NCBI GenBank assembly: GCA_048500255.1
Contig: JASNYH010000010.1
Coordinates: 53,618-117,617, forward strand
DNA length: 64,000 bases
Source of the DNA: JAMHWF01 sp048500255
Lineage (GTDB): Bacteria; Pseudomonadota; Gammaproteobacteria; Burkholderiales; Burkholderiaceae_C
Reading direction: 5' to 3'
Shown: positions 8,068 to 15,905 of the stretch, in pieces
How positions within the stretch are numbered: the first letter of the stretch is position 1
Layout: every line of letters begins with the position of its first letter
The notes under the pieces: model-generated
Database searches by the model: none
Told to the model about the DNA's origin: nothing
Seen by the model: the letters and a program-made list of their open reading frames with translations, nothing else
Translations under genes and position numbers: made by a program

Positions 8068-9632
8068 CAGAGGTCGTGCCCCGAATAGCTGAGGTTGAAC
8101 GATTTGTTGATCAGCGGGAAGTCGGGAACGATGTTGCCGATCACCGCGTGTTCGAGCACCGGCCAGTTCTGCCACGACGGGTCGTGGCAGTGGCAGCGCC
8201 GGATGCGTTGCCCGTCGGCGTCGAGTTCGAGCGCGACGAACACCTCGCCGCGCCAGCCTTCGACCCAGCCGGCGCCGATCGCGCCGCCGCCGCGCAGCGC
8301 CGGCTCGGCGCGCGTCGCGCCGGCGGGCAGGTTGTCGAGCAGCGCGCGGATCAGCCGCAGCGACTCGAACACCTCTTCGTAGCGCACGTGGACGCGCGCC
8401 GCGACATCGCCGTTGCGGTGGCTCGCGATGCGCACCTGCAGGGTGTCGTACGGCGCCCATGCCGGATCGCAGCGCAGGTCGACGGCCCGGTCGCTGGCGC
8501 GCGCCGCCAGCCCGGTGAGCCCGAGCTGTGCCGCCAGCTCGGTGCCGACGCGGCCGGTGCCGATGAAGCGGTCCTGCAGTCCGGCGTGTTCGTCGTAGAT
8601 CGTGCGCAGCGTCTGCACCTCGCGCTCGATCGCGTCGCACTGGCGGCGCAGCCGATCGCCCATGCCCGCGTCGATGTCGAGCGCGACGCCGCCGGGTACC
8701 ACGGCGTCCATCATCAGGCGATGACCGAAGGCTTCGGCCGACAGCCGCAGCCAGTCTTCGCGCAGCCGCGAGAACTGGGCCAGGCCGAAGCCGAGCGCGG
8801 CGTCGTTGCCGAGCGCACCGAGATCGCCCAGGTGGTTGGCGATGCGCTCGCGCTCGAGCATCAGCCCGCGCAGCGCCGCGGCGCGGGGCGGCACCGGGCA
8901 GCCCGTGGCCGACTCGAGCGCCATGCACCACGCCCAGGCGTAGGCCACCGTGGAGTCGCCCGACACCCGGCCGGCGAGGCGGTGCGCCTCGAGCGGCGGC
9001 AACTCCGCGAAGCGCCGCTCGATGCCCTTGTGCGTGTAGCCCAGGCGCTCCTCCAGGCGGAGCACCTTCTCGCCGACGACCGAGAACCGGAAATGCCCGG
9101 GCTCGATGATGCCGGCGTGCACCGGACCGACCGCGATCTCGTGCACGCCGTCGCCTTCGACGCGCACGAAAGGATAGTCGGTGCCCGACGGATCGTCGCT
9201 CGCCTCGCAATGGCCGGCGCCGGCGCGCAGCGGCGGCCCGTCGACGCGCCACGCACCGTGGTCGAGCCACGGCCGCACGTCGCGCGCGCCTTCGGCGACG
9301 AGTCCGAGCAGGTCGGCGGTCGCGCGTTGCATCCGGCCGGCGAAGGGAAACACGTCCGACACGTCGGGGTAGGGCTGCGGCCCGGCGCCGCCTGCGAGCG
9401 GCAGCTCGAGCCAGAGCAGCCCGTCGCGCACGGCGTACGCCGCCGAGACGGCGAAGCCGCCCGACGCGCCGTCGCGACGGTCGGTGCCCCACAGCGCGAC
9501 GAGGCGGCCGTCGCCGTCGGCGACGGCGCACGCTGCGCGCCGCCAGGCATCGGGGGCGACGAGGCCGTGCCAGGTGGGCAGCGGCGCGTCGAGCCGTCGC
9601 AGCGCCAGGCCGAGTGCGGACAGCGGCGGCAC
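8067..9632 (-). CDS. Hydrogenase-4 large-subunit homologue lacking the Ni ligands (NuoCD/HyfG-like)
   Basis: Fusion of a NuoC-like domain (about 1-150) and a NuoD/[NiFe]-hydrogenase-like domain (about 160-521). Active group 4 hydrogenases bind Ni through RxCGxC near the start of the second domain and DPCxxC near the C-terminus. Here the first motif reads R222-V-S224-G-D-S227 and the second D484-P-S486-W-Q-N489, so all four cysteines are replaced. The fold markers 'RLEERLGYTHKGIERRF' and 'ERIANHLGDLGAL' are conserved, and the gene is intact and tightly packed in its operon, so this is not decay. It fits the Ehr class (energy-converting hydrogenase-related complexes). The electron donor and acceptor are unknown. 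Confidence 0.85.
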   Translation of the reverse strand: MPPLSALGLALRRLDAPLPTWHGLVAPDAWRRAACAVADGDGRLVALWGTDRRDGASGGFAVSAAYAVRDGLLWLELPLAGGAGPQPYPDVSDVFPFAGRMQRATADLLGLVAEGARDVRPWLDHGAWRVDGPPLRAGAGHCEASDDPSGTDYPFVRVEGDGVHEIAVGPVHAGIIEPGHFRFSVVGEKVLRLEERLGYTHKGIERRFAELPPLEAHRLAGRVSGDSTVAYAWAWCMALESATGCPVPPRAAALRGLMLERERIANHLGDLGALGNDAALGFGLAQFSRLREDWLRLSAEAFGHRLMMDAVVPGGVALDIDAGMGDRLRRQCDAIEREVQTLRTIYDEHAGLQDRFIGTGRVGTELAAQLGLTGLAARASDRAVDLRCDPAWAPYDTLQVRIASHRNGDVAARVHVRYEEVFESLRLIRALLDNLPAGATRAEPALRGGGAIGAGWVEGWRGEVFVALELDADGQRIRRCHCHDPSWQNWPVLEHAVIGNIVPDFPLINKSFNLSYSGHDL

Positions 9633-9636
9633 GCGC

Positions 9637-11091
9637 TCAGCCTCCCAGCATGCGCGCGGCCTGGCGGTACCACGCGTCGAGATAGGGCGGGACGTACAGC
9701 CCGAGCATCAGGCCGAGCGCAAGATGCACGAACACCGGCAGCAGCGCCGGCGGGTGCGCGAGCGGCTTGACGGTCGACTCGCCGAAGACCATCGGCATCA
9801 CGCGCTGGAACACGGCGGCGAATGCGACGCCGAGCGCGAGCAGCAGCAGCGGCGTGGCCCAGGGCTGCTGGCGCATCGCCGTCGTGAGGATCAGGAACTC
9901 GCTCGCGAAGACGCCGAACGGCGGCATCCCGAGGATCGCGAGCGAGCCCAGCATCAGCCCCCAGGCGACCGTGGGGCTGACCTTGATCAGCCCGCGGATG
10001 TCGTCCATCACTTGCGTGCCCGCCTTCTGCGCCGCGTGGCCGACGGCGAAGAAGATCGCCGACTTGACGAGCGAATGCACCGTCATGTGCAGCAGCCCGG
10101 CGTAGTTCGCGATCGGGCCGCCGAGGCCGAACGCGAACGTGATCAGCCCCATGTGCTCGATCGACGAATAGGCGAACATGCGCTTGGCGTCCTTCTGTCG
10201 CGACAGGAAGAACGCGGCGACCACCACCGACAGCAGGCCGAAGCCCATCATCAATTGGCCCGCCAGCGCGCTGTCGAGCGCGCCGTCGGTCAGCACCTTG
10301 CAGCGCAGCAGCGCGTACAGCGCGACATTGAGCAGCAGCCCCGACAGCACGGCCGAGACCGGCGTCGGGCCTTCGGCGTGGGCGTCGGGCAGCCAGTTGT
10401 GCACGGGCACCAGGCCGACCTTGGTGCCGTAGCCGATGAAGAGGAACGCGAACGCCAGCGTGATGATGTTGGGGTCGAGCTGCGTCTTGACCGCGTCGAG
10501 GTTGGTCCACAGCAGCGCGCCGCCTTCGAGGCCGAGCACCTTCTCGGCGGCCATGTACAGCAGCACGGTGCCGAACAGCGCCTGCGCGATGCCGACGCCG
10601 CACAGGATGAAGTACTTCCACGCCGCCTCGAGGCTGGCCGCGGTGCGGTAGACGCTGACCAGCAGCACCGTTGTCAGCGTGGCCGCCTCCATGGCGACCC
10701 ACAGGATGCCCATGTTGTTGGTGGTCAGCGCTGCCAGCATCGTGAAGCTGAACAGCTGATACATGCTGTGGTACAGGCGCAGCCGCGGCGGCGTCATCTT
10801 GCCGTGGTCCTGCTCGACGCGCATGTACGGGCGCGAGAAGATCGCGGTCGTCAGCCCGACAAAGGCGGTCAGCGCGACCAGGAAGACGTTGAGTGCGTCG
10901 ACGTAGAACTCGCGCTCCCAGACGAACTGCGGGCCGCCGGCGACGACCTCGGCCGTCAGCACGCAGGCGGCGAGGAACGTCAGCGCGCTGAAGCCGACGT
11001 TCACGTCGCGCGCCCAGGCGCGATGGCCGGTCAGCGCCAGCACCACGCTGCCGAGCAGCGGGATTCCGAGGACGGGCAGCAGCGCCGACAT
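9637..11091 (-). CDS. Antiporter-like membrane subunit (HyfF/NuoM-N-like)
   Basis: Inner-membrane subunit of the Mrp/NuoL-M-N family, thought to pump protons or sodium. 484 residues with about 13 to 14 hydrophobic segments. The family signature is clear: 'FIGYGTKVGLVPVHNWLPDA' with the conserved lysine, 'AEGPTPVSAVLSGLLLNVAL', 'AKRMFAYSSIEHMGLI' and 'HMTVHSLVKSAIFF'. The ATG at 11091 follows the HyfE-like stop by 2 bases. Its upstream in-frame extension runs into the HyfE-like gene and is not used. Closest in recalled pattern to HyfF. Confidence 0.85.
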   Translation of the reverse strand: MSALLPVLGIPLLGSVVLALTGHRAWARDVNVGFSALTFLAACVLTAEVVAGGPQFVWEREFYVDALNVFLVALTAFVGLTTAIFSRPYMRVEQDHGKMTPPRLRLYHSMYQLFSFTMLAALTTNNMGILWVAMEAATLTTVLLVSVYRTAASLEAAWKYFILCGVGIAQALFGTVLLYMAAEKVLGLEGGALLWTNLDAVKTQLDPNIITLAFAFLFIGYGTKVGLVPVHNWLPDAHAEGPTPVSAVLSGLLLNVALYALLRCKVLTDGALDSALAGQLMMGFGLLSVVVAAFFLSRQKDAKRMFAYSSIEHMGLITFAFGLGGPIANYAGLLHMTVHSLVKSAIFFAVGHAAQKAGTQVMDDIRGLIKVSPTVAWGLMLGSLAILGMPPFGVFASEFLILTTAMRQQPWATPLLLLALGVAFAAVFQRVMPMVFGESTVKPLAHPPALLPVFVHLALGLMLGLYVPPYLDAWYRQAARMLGG

Positions 11092-11093
11092 GC

Positions 11094-11753
11094 TCAGTCT
11101 TCCTTGAGCTTCTCGAGGTGCGCGATGTCGAGGCTGTCGAACTGCTCGCGGATCTGGAACATGAACACGCCGAGGATCAGGATGCCCACCAGCACGTCGA
11201 GCGCGATGCCGAGTTCGACCACCATCGGCATGCCGTAGGTCGCCGACGTGGCTGCGAAGAACAGCGCGTTCTCCATCGACAGGAAGCCGATGACCTGCGG
11301 CACCGCCTTCGAGCGCGTGATCATCATCATGAACGACAGCATCACGCAGGCCAGCGCGATGCCCAGCGTGCCGCGCGCCACCGACGACGAGAGCTGCGCG
11401 ATCGGCAGCGCCAGGTTGAACGCGAAGACGACGAGCACGATGCCGATCAGCATCGTGGTGGGGATGTTGATCAGCGGCTCGACGTCCCAGCGCACGTTGA
11501 GCCGGCCGATGATCCGGTGCAGGAACCACGGGATCAGCACGACCTTGAGCGCCAGCGTCAGCCCGGCCGACAGGTACAGGTGCGGCTGATGCGTCACGTA
11601 GCCCACCACGCCGGTCGCCGCGACGAGCGCGAGGCCCTGCATCGTGAACAGGTGGATCAGCGAGACGATGCGCCGCTGCGACAGCATCGCGAAGGCGAGC
11701 AGCAGGATCCCCGCGGCGAACAGGTTGACCAGCTGGGTGACGTGCACGTCCAC
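11094..11753 (-). CDS. Hydrogenase-4 membrane subunit HyfE-like
   Basis: 219-residue polytopic membrane protein. HyfE homologues contain a NuoK-like core and link the antiporter subunits to the membrane anchor. Segments include 'LVNLFAAGILLLAFAMLSQR', 'LYLSAGLTLALKVVLIPWFL' and 'VVELGIALDVLVGILILGVF', the last with the conserved acidic residue in a membrane helix. The C-terminus is charged and cytoplasmic. It starts one base before the stop of the HyfC-like gene region (gap 1 base) and is followed after 2 bases by the HyfF-like gene. Confidence 0.85.
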   Translation of the reverse strand: MDVHVTQLVNLFAAGILLLAFAMLSQRRIVSLIHLFTMQGLALVAATGVVGYVTHQPHLYLSAGLTLALKVVLIPWFLHRIIGRLNVRWDVEPLINIPTTMLIGIVLVVFAFNLALPIAQLSSSVARGTLGIALACVMLSFMMMITRSKAVPQVIGFLSMENALFFAATSATYGMPMVVELGIALDVLVGILILGVFMFQIREQFDSLDIAHLEKLKED

Positions 11754-11754
11754 G

Positions 11755-12702
11755 TCACACCTCCAGCAGGATGTGCACCAGCAGGCCGATCACGGCGAGC
11801 AGGAAGGCGGTGGCCAGGAACTCGGGCACGCGGAAGATGCGCATCTTCGCGCTCAGCGTCTCGAGCAGCGCCAGCAGCGCGCCGCCGATCGTCAGCTTGA
11901 GCACGAGCGCGGGCAGCGCCAGCAGCAGCTCGAGCGGCGCGTGCGCCTCGGCCACGCCCCACGGGAAGAACAGCGCCAGGCCGATGCACGAGTAGGCGAA
12001 CAGCTTCAGGCTGGCGGCCCATTCGACGAGGGCGAGGTGGCGCGCCGAGTACTCGAGGATCAGCGCCTCGTGGATCATCGTCAGCTCGAGGTGCGTCGCC
12101 GGGTTGTCGACGGGCACGCGCGCGTTCTCGGCGAGCGACACGATCGTGAACGCGACGCCGGCGAACGCGAGGCTCGGATAGATCGCCAGATCGCGGTGCG
12201 CGAGCGTCTCGACGATCGTCGTCAGCGAGGTCGACTTCGAGATCAGCGACGCCGAGAACAGCACCATCAGCAGCGCCGGTTCGGCGAGGAAGCCGACCAG
12301 CATCTCGCGGCGCGCGCCGAGCGTGCCGAACGAGGTGCCGATGTCCATCGCCGCCAGCGAGATGAAGACGCGCGCCAATGCGAACAGGCCCACCAGCGCG
12401 ATCGCATCGGCGGCCGGCGACAGCGGCAGATCGGTCGACAGCGTCGGTACGATGCCGCACGCCAGCGCCATGCAGCCGAAGACGATGTACGGCGCGCTGC
12501 GGAACAGCGGCGACGCGTGCTCGGCGACGACGGAATCCTTGTGGAACAGCTTGTGCAGCGCGCGGTACGGCTGCAGCAGGCCCGGCCCGGACTTGTTCTG
12601 CAGCCAGGCGCGGCACTGGTTGACCCAGCCGGTCAGCAGCGGCGCGAGCGCGAGCGCGACGAGGATCTCGAGCAGTTGCGCCGTGAGGCCGAGCAGACTC
12701 AT
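11755..12702 (-). CDS. Membrane anchor subunit HyfC/NuoH-like
   Basis: Connects the hydrophilic arm to the antiporter modules in complex I-like enzymes. 315 residues with about 8 membrane helices. NuoH-family markers are visible: 'KSGPGLLQPYRALHKLFHKD' in the first loop, 'SLAENARVPVDNPATHLELT' (the acidic loop that corresponds to the quinone-site region of NuoH) and 'MIHEALILEYSARHLAL'. The ATG at 12702 overlaps the stop of the HyfB-like gene by 4 bases. The acidic residues of the E-channel loop are retained, which suggests that energy coupling persists although hydrogenase chemistry is lost. Confidence 0.88.
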   Translation of the reverse strand: MSLLGLTAQLLEILVALALAPLLTGWVNQCRAWLQNKSGPGLLQPYRALHKLFHKDSVVAEHASPLFRSAPYIVFGCMALACGIVPTLSTDLPLSPAADAIALVGLFALARVFISLAAMDIGTSFGTLGARREMLVGFLAEPALLMVLFSASLISKSTSLTTIVETLAHRDLAIYPSLAFAGVAFTIVSLAENARVPVDNPATHLELTMIHEALILEYSARHLALVEWAASLKLFAYSCIGLALFFPWGVAEAHAPLELLLALPALVLKLTIGGALLALLETLSAKMRIFRVPEFLATAFLLAVIGLLVHILLEV

Positions 12703-14714
12703 CTCTTGACCACCAGCAGCACCGCGATCAGCGTCACGAAGCTGTAGAGCAGGTACACGCCGATGCGCCCGCGCTGCAGCAGGCCGATCAGGCGCGACAG
12801 GCGCTCGACCGCGCCGGCGATCGGCAGGTACAGCGCGTGCCAGACGTGATCGCCGACGCTGACGCGGTAGCGCGGGTGCTCGTCGAAAGGCGTCGGCAGC
12901 TCTCGCTGCATGCGGTACAGCGGCTCGAAGATCTGCCGGATGGGCTGGCCGAAGCCCTCGGCCGTGTCCTGCATGCGCGCGTTCTGCCACCGGAAGCCGC
13001 AGTCCCAGGGCGCCGCGCGGCGCAGGCGGCCGTGGTAGAAGCGCCGCACCAGCGCATAGGTGAGCGCGAAGCTTGCCGCGACGCCGAGCAGGAAGATCAC
13101 CGGACCGTAGCTCGCCCGATCGACCGACATCGGCACGAGCAGCCAGCCGCTGGCCGACACGGCCTCGCCGAGCCCCGCGCCGACGAGCCGCCGCGTCACC
13201 GGATCGATCAGCCCGATGACCTGCGCCGGCAGGAGCCCGAGCGCGGTGCAGCCCGCGGCCAGCCACAGCATGCCCAGGCGCTCGGCGCGGCCCGCATCGT
13301 GTGCCTCGGCGAGCGTCGGCTCGCGCGGCTGCCCGAGGAACACGACGCCGAAGAACTTCACCATCACGTAGCCCGACAGGGCCGCGACGAGCGCAATGAG
13401 CGCGGCGACGACCGGGATCAGCATGTTGAGGAACGAATTGGGCAGCCCCGGCGTGAACAGGAAGCTCTGCAGCAGCAGCCACTCGGCGACGAACCCGCCG
13501 AGCGGCGGCAGGCCGGCGCTGGCGAGCACGCCGACGAGCACCAGCCACGCGACCCACGGCATGGTGCGGATCAGCCCGCCGAGCTTGCCCAGGCTGCGTT
13601 CGCCGGTGGCGTGCAGCACGGCGCCCGTGCCCACGAACAGCAGGCTCTTGAACAGCGCGTGGCTCGCCACGTGGTAGAGCGCGGCCGTCAGCGCGAGCGC
13701 TGCGACCCCCTTCATCCCGTAGGCCGAGAACAGCACGCCCAGGCCGATGCCGGCGAACAGCAGGCCGATGTTCTCGATCGACGAATAGGCCAGCAGCCGC
13801 TTCATGTCGACCTGCGCGGCGGCGAACACGACGCCGAACAGCGCCGTCGCCAGGCCGAGCGCGAGCAGCACGACGCCCCACCACCAGAGATGGATCTGCA
13901 GCAGGTCGAAGCACACGCGCAGCACGCCGTAGGCAGCCGTCTTGAGCATCACGCCGCTCATCAGCGCCGACACCGGCGACGGCGCGGCCGGGTGCGCCTC
14001 GGGCAGCCAGACGTGCAGCGGCACGAGGCCCGCCTTGGCGCCGAATCCGAACACGGCGAGCCCGAACGCGAGCGACGCGGCGAACGGGCCGAGCTGCTGC
14101 GCGCGCATGTTGGCGAACGTGTAGTCGCCGGTGTTGGCCTGCAGCGCGCCGAAGCACAGCAGGATGCCGATCGCCCCGACGTGCGCGATCAGCAGGTACA
14201 GGTAGCCTGCGCGCCGGATCTCGGGAATGCGGTGGTTGGCGATGACGAGGAAGAACGACGACAAGGCCATCGTCTCCCACATCACCATGAAGGCGTAGGC
14301 GTCGTCGGCCAGCACGACGAGCGCCATGCTGGCGAGGAACACGTGGTACTCGAGGCACAGCAGCCCCGGCGGCGTGCCCTCGCCGCGGCGGAAATAGCCG
14401 GCCGCGAACGCCGACACGCCGGCCGCCGCGCCGGCGATCACCATCAGGAAGAAGGCCGACAGGCTGTCCAGGCGCAGGTGGAACGGCAACCCGGGCAGCC
14501 CGATGGCGAGCACCGCGACCTCGGGGTCGGTGAACAGCGCGCTCGCCGCGACGCCGCACAGCAGCAGCCCGACCGCGCCGCCGGCCGGGAACAGCACCCC
14601 GGCCACCAGCTCGAAGCGGCGCAGCGCGATCACGCCGGCGATGCCGATCAGCAGCCACGCGGCGACGAGCACCAGCGCCCAGTCGAGGCGGAGCCAGTCG
14701 GTGATCGCGGTCAT
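12699..14714 (-). CDS. Antiporter-like membrane subunit (HyfB/NuoL-like)
   Basis: Largest membrane subunit of the complex, 671 residues with about 15 or 16 hydrophobic segments. It carries the NuoL/MrpA-type pattern 'GFGAKAGLVPLHVWLPEAHP', 'AAPSPVSALMSGVMLKTAAYG', 'MKRLLAYSSIENIGLLFAGI' and 'ALYHVASHALFKSLLFVGTG', with the lysines used for ion translocation. A C-terminal extension of about 150 residues ends in a membrane helix ('YLLYSFVTLIAVLLVVKR'). First structural gene of the six-subunit operon, 46 bases after a small ribbon-helix-helix gene. A third antiporter (HyfD), HyfA and the NuoI-like HyfH are absent, so the set is compact. Confidence 0.88.
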   Translation of the reverse strand: MTAITDWLRLDWALVLVAAWLLIGIAGVIALRRFELVAGVLFPAGGAVGLLLCGVAASALFTDPEVAVLAIGLPGLPFHLRLDSLSAFFLMVIAGAAAGVSAFAAGYFRRGEGTPPGLLCLEYHVFLASMALVVLADDAYAFMVMWETMALSSFFLVIANHRIPEIRRAGYLYLLIAHVGAIGILLCFGALQANTGDYTFANMRAQQLGPFAASLAFGLAVFGFGAKAGLVPLHVWLPEAHPAAPSPVSALMSGVMLKTAAYGVLRVCFDLLQIHLWWWGVVLLALGLATALFGVVFAAAQVDMKRLLAYSSIENIGLLFAGIGLGVLFSAYGMKGVAALALTAALYHVASHALFKSLLFVGTGAVLHATGERSLGKLGGLIRTMPWVAWLVLVGVLASAGLPPLGGFVAEWLLLQSFLFTPGLPNSFLNMLIPVVAALIALVAALSGYVMVKFFGVVFLGQPREPTLAEAHDAGRAERLGMLWLAAGCTALGLLPAQVIGLIDPVTRRLVGAGLGEAVSASGWLLVPMSVDRASYGPVIFLLGVAASFALTYALVRRFYHGRLRRAAPWDCGFRWQNARMQDTAEGFGQPIRQIFEPLYRMQRELPTPFDEHPRYRVSVGDHVWHALYLPIAGAVERLSRLIGLLQRGRIGVYLLYSFVTLIAVLLVVKR

Positions 14715-14760
14715 CGGGTCGAGCGAGCGTGCGCCGTCGTGCCGGGCTGGCGAGGGGCGT

Positions 14761-14970
14761 TCAGCGGCGCGCGCGCTTCTTGGCGCCGGACTGCAGCGGC
14801 TCGGGCGCGCCGCTGGGCGTGAAGGACACGCCGTGGTGCGCGAGATAGTCGCGGATCAGCTGGCGCACGACCTGCGACGGCGTCTGGTCCTGCTCGGCGC
14901 ACAGCCTTTCGAATGCGGCCTTCTTGGCCGGGTCGATGAGCAGCGTGAGGCGGGCGGTCTTCAGTTCCAT
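14761..14970 (-). CDS. Small ribbon-helix-helix protein, possible operon regulator
   Basis: 69 residues: 'MELKTARLTLLIDPAKKAAF' gives the short beta strand and first helix of a CopG/Arc-type ribbon-helix-helix. It continues with 'TPSQVVRQLIRDYLAHHG', the second helix, and ends in a basic tail. Such proteins are dimeric DNA-binding regulators or antitoxins. No toxin gene is adjacent. It is 46 bases upstream of the HyfB-like gene on the same strand, so it may be a cotranscribed repressor of the Ehr operon (inference). A dyad ATGC-N5-GCAT lies 17 bases before its start. Confidence 0.7.
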   Translation of the reverse strand: MELKTARLTLLIDPAKKAAFERLCAEQDQTPSQVVRQLIRDYLAHHGVSFTPSGAPEPLQSGAKKRARR

Positions 14971-14986
14971 CGCGAACGGTATGTTA

Positions 14987-14999
14987 ATGCAATTCGCAT
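14987..14999. promoter_or_regulatory. Candidate operator dyad upstream of the ribbon-helix-helix gene
   Basis: ATGC-AATTC-GCAT (plus strand), an ATGC-N5-GCAT dyad in an AT-rich island of an otherwise very GC-rich region, 17 bases upstream of the ribbon-helix-helix start. The position suits autoregulation of the operon. Computational support only. Confidence 0.35.
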
Positions 15000-15076
15000 C
15001 CGGTGTGTCGGTTCGGTGTGACGGCCGGCCGCGGTCGCCGCCGCATTGCCCCGATCGCGGCGGCGCCGCTGCGGCG

Positions 15077-15853
15077 TCAAGCCGGTGTCGGGCCGTCGAG
15101 CAGAACGAGCATGCGGCGCAGCATGGCCGCCACCTCGGCCTGGTCGCGCAGGAACCAGGCCGCCGCGCTCGACGTGCCCTCGTCGGCGCGGCCGACGCGC
15201 ACCGTCAGCCAGTGCGGCTCGGCGCGCTCGAAGACGGCCTCGTCGTTGACGTCGTCGCCGGCGAAGACGACCGCGCCGGCGCCGGCGCGGCCGGCGAGCG
15301 CGACGACGGCGTCACCCTTGTCGGGGGCGTCGGCCGGCACGACGTTGGCGACGCACTTGCCGCCGAACACGCTGACGCCTTCGCCGAGTCCGTCGAGCAC
15401 GCGATCGATGCAACGCGCGGTGGCCGCCGGATCGGGCGCGCGCCGGTAGTGCAGCGCGAGCGAATGGCCCTTGTCCTCGATGGCGACGCCCAGCCGCACG
15501 AGCTCGTCGCGGTGCGCCGCGATGCGCGCGCGTGCCGTATCGAGGGCGCGCACCAGCCGCTCGCCGTCGCCGGCAGCGTGGGGGTCCTCGGCGCCATGAC
15601 TGCCGACGACCCACGCCGGCACGAAGCCCAGCCGCGCGCGCACGTCGTCGACGCTGCGCCCGGTCACGATGGCCACCGGCCGGTGGCGCGCCAGCCGCGC
15701 CAGCAGCGCCGCCTCGTCGGGCGCGATGCGCGCATCGCGGGGATGCTGCACGATCGGCGCCAGCGTGCCGTCGAAGTCGAACGCGAGCAGCGGCGCGCGC
15801 GCCATCACGGCGCGCAGCGCGCGCTCGCCGTCGGGCGTGAAGAGGTGGCGCAT
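15077..15853 (-). CDS. otsB: Trehalose-6-phosphate phosphatase
   Basis: HAD-superfamily phosphatase that converts trehalose-6-phosphate to trehalose. 258 residues. HAD motif I 'LLAFDFDGTLAPI' (near 27) has the nucleophile and acid aspartates, motif II 'VAIVTGRS' follows, and the C-terminal 'VVFAGDDVNDEAVF' is motif IV with the metal-binding aspartates. OtsB-specific 'WVVGSHGAE' and 'KGHSLALHYR' are present. It follows the trehalose-6-phosphate synthase by 52 bases on the same strand, so the two enzymes form an ots operon. Confidence 0.93.
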   Translation of the reverse strand: MRHLFTPDGERALRAVMARAPLLAFDFDGTLAPIVQHPRDARIAPDEAALLARLARHRPVAIVTGRSVDDVRARLGFVPAWVVGSHGAEDPHAAGDGERLVRALDTARARIAAHRDELVRLGVAIEDKGHSLALHYRRAPDPAATARCIDRVLDGLGEGVSVFGGKCVANVVPADAPDKGDAVVALAGRAGAGAVVFAGDDVNDEAVFERAEPHWLTVRVGRADEGTSSAAAWFLRDQAEVAAMLRRMLVLLDGPTPA

Positions 15854-15905
15854 GGCGCGATGTCGGCGTCGGGATGGCGGGCGTGGGCCGGTACGCCGCG
15901 CGGGC

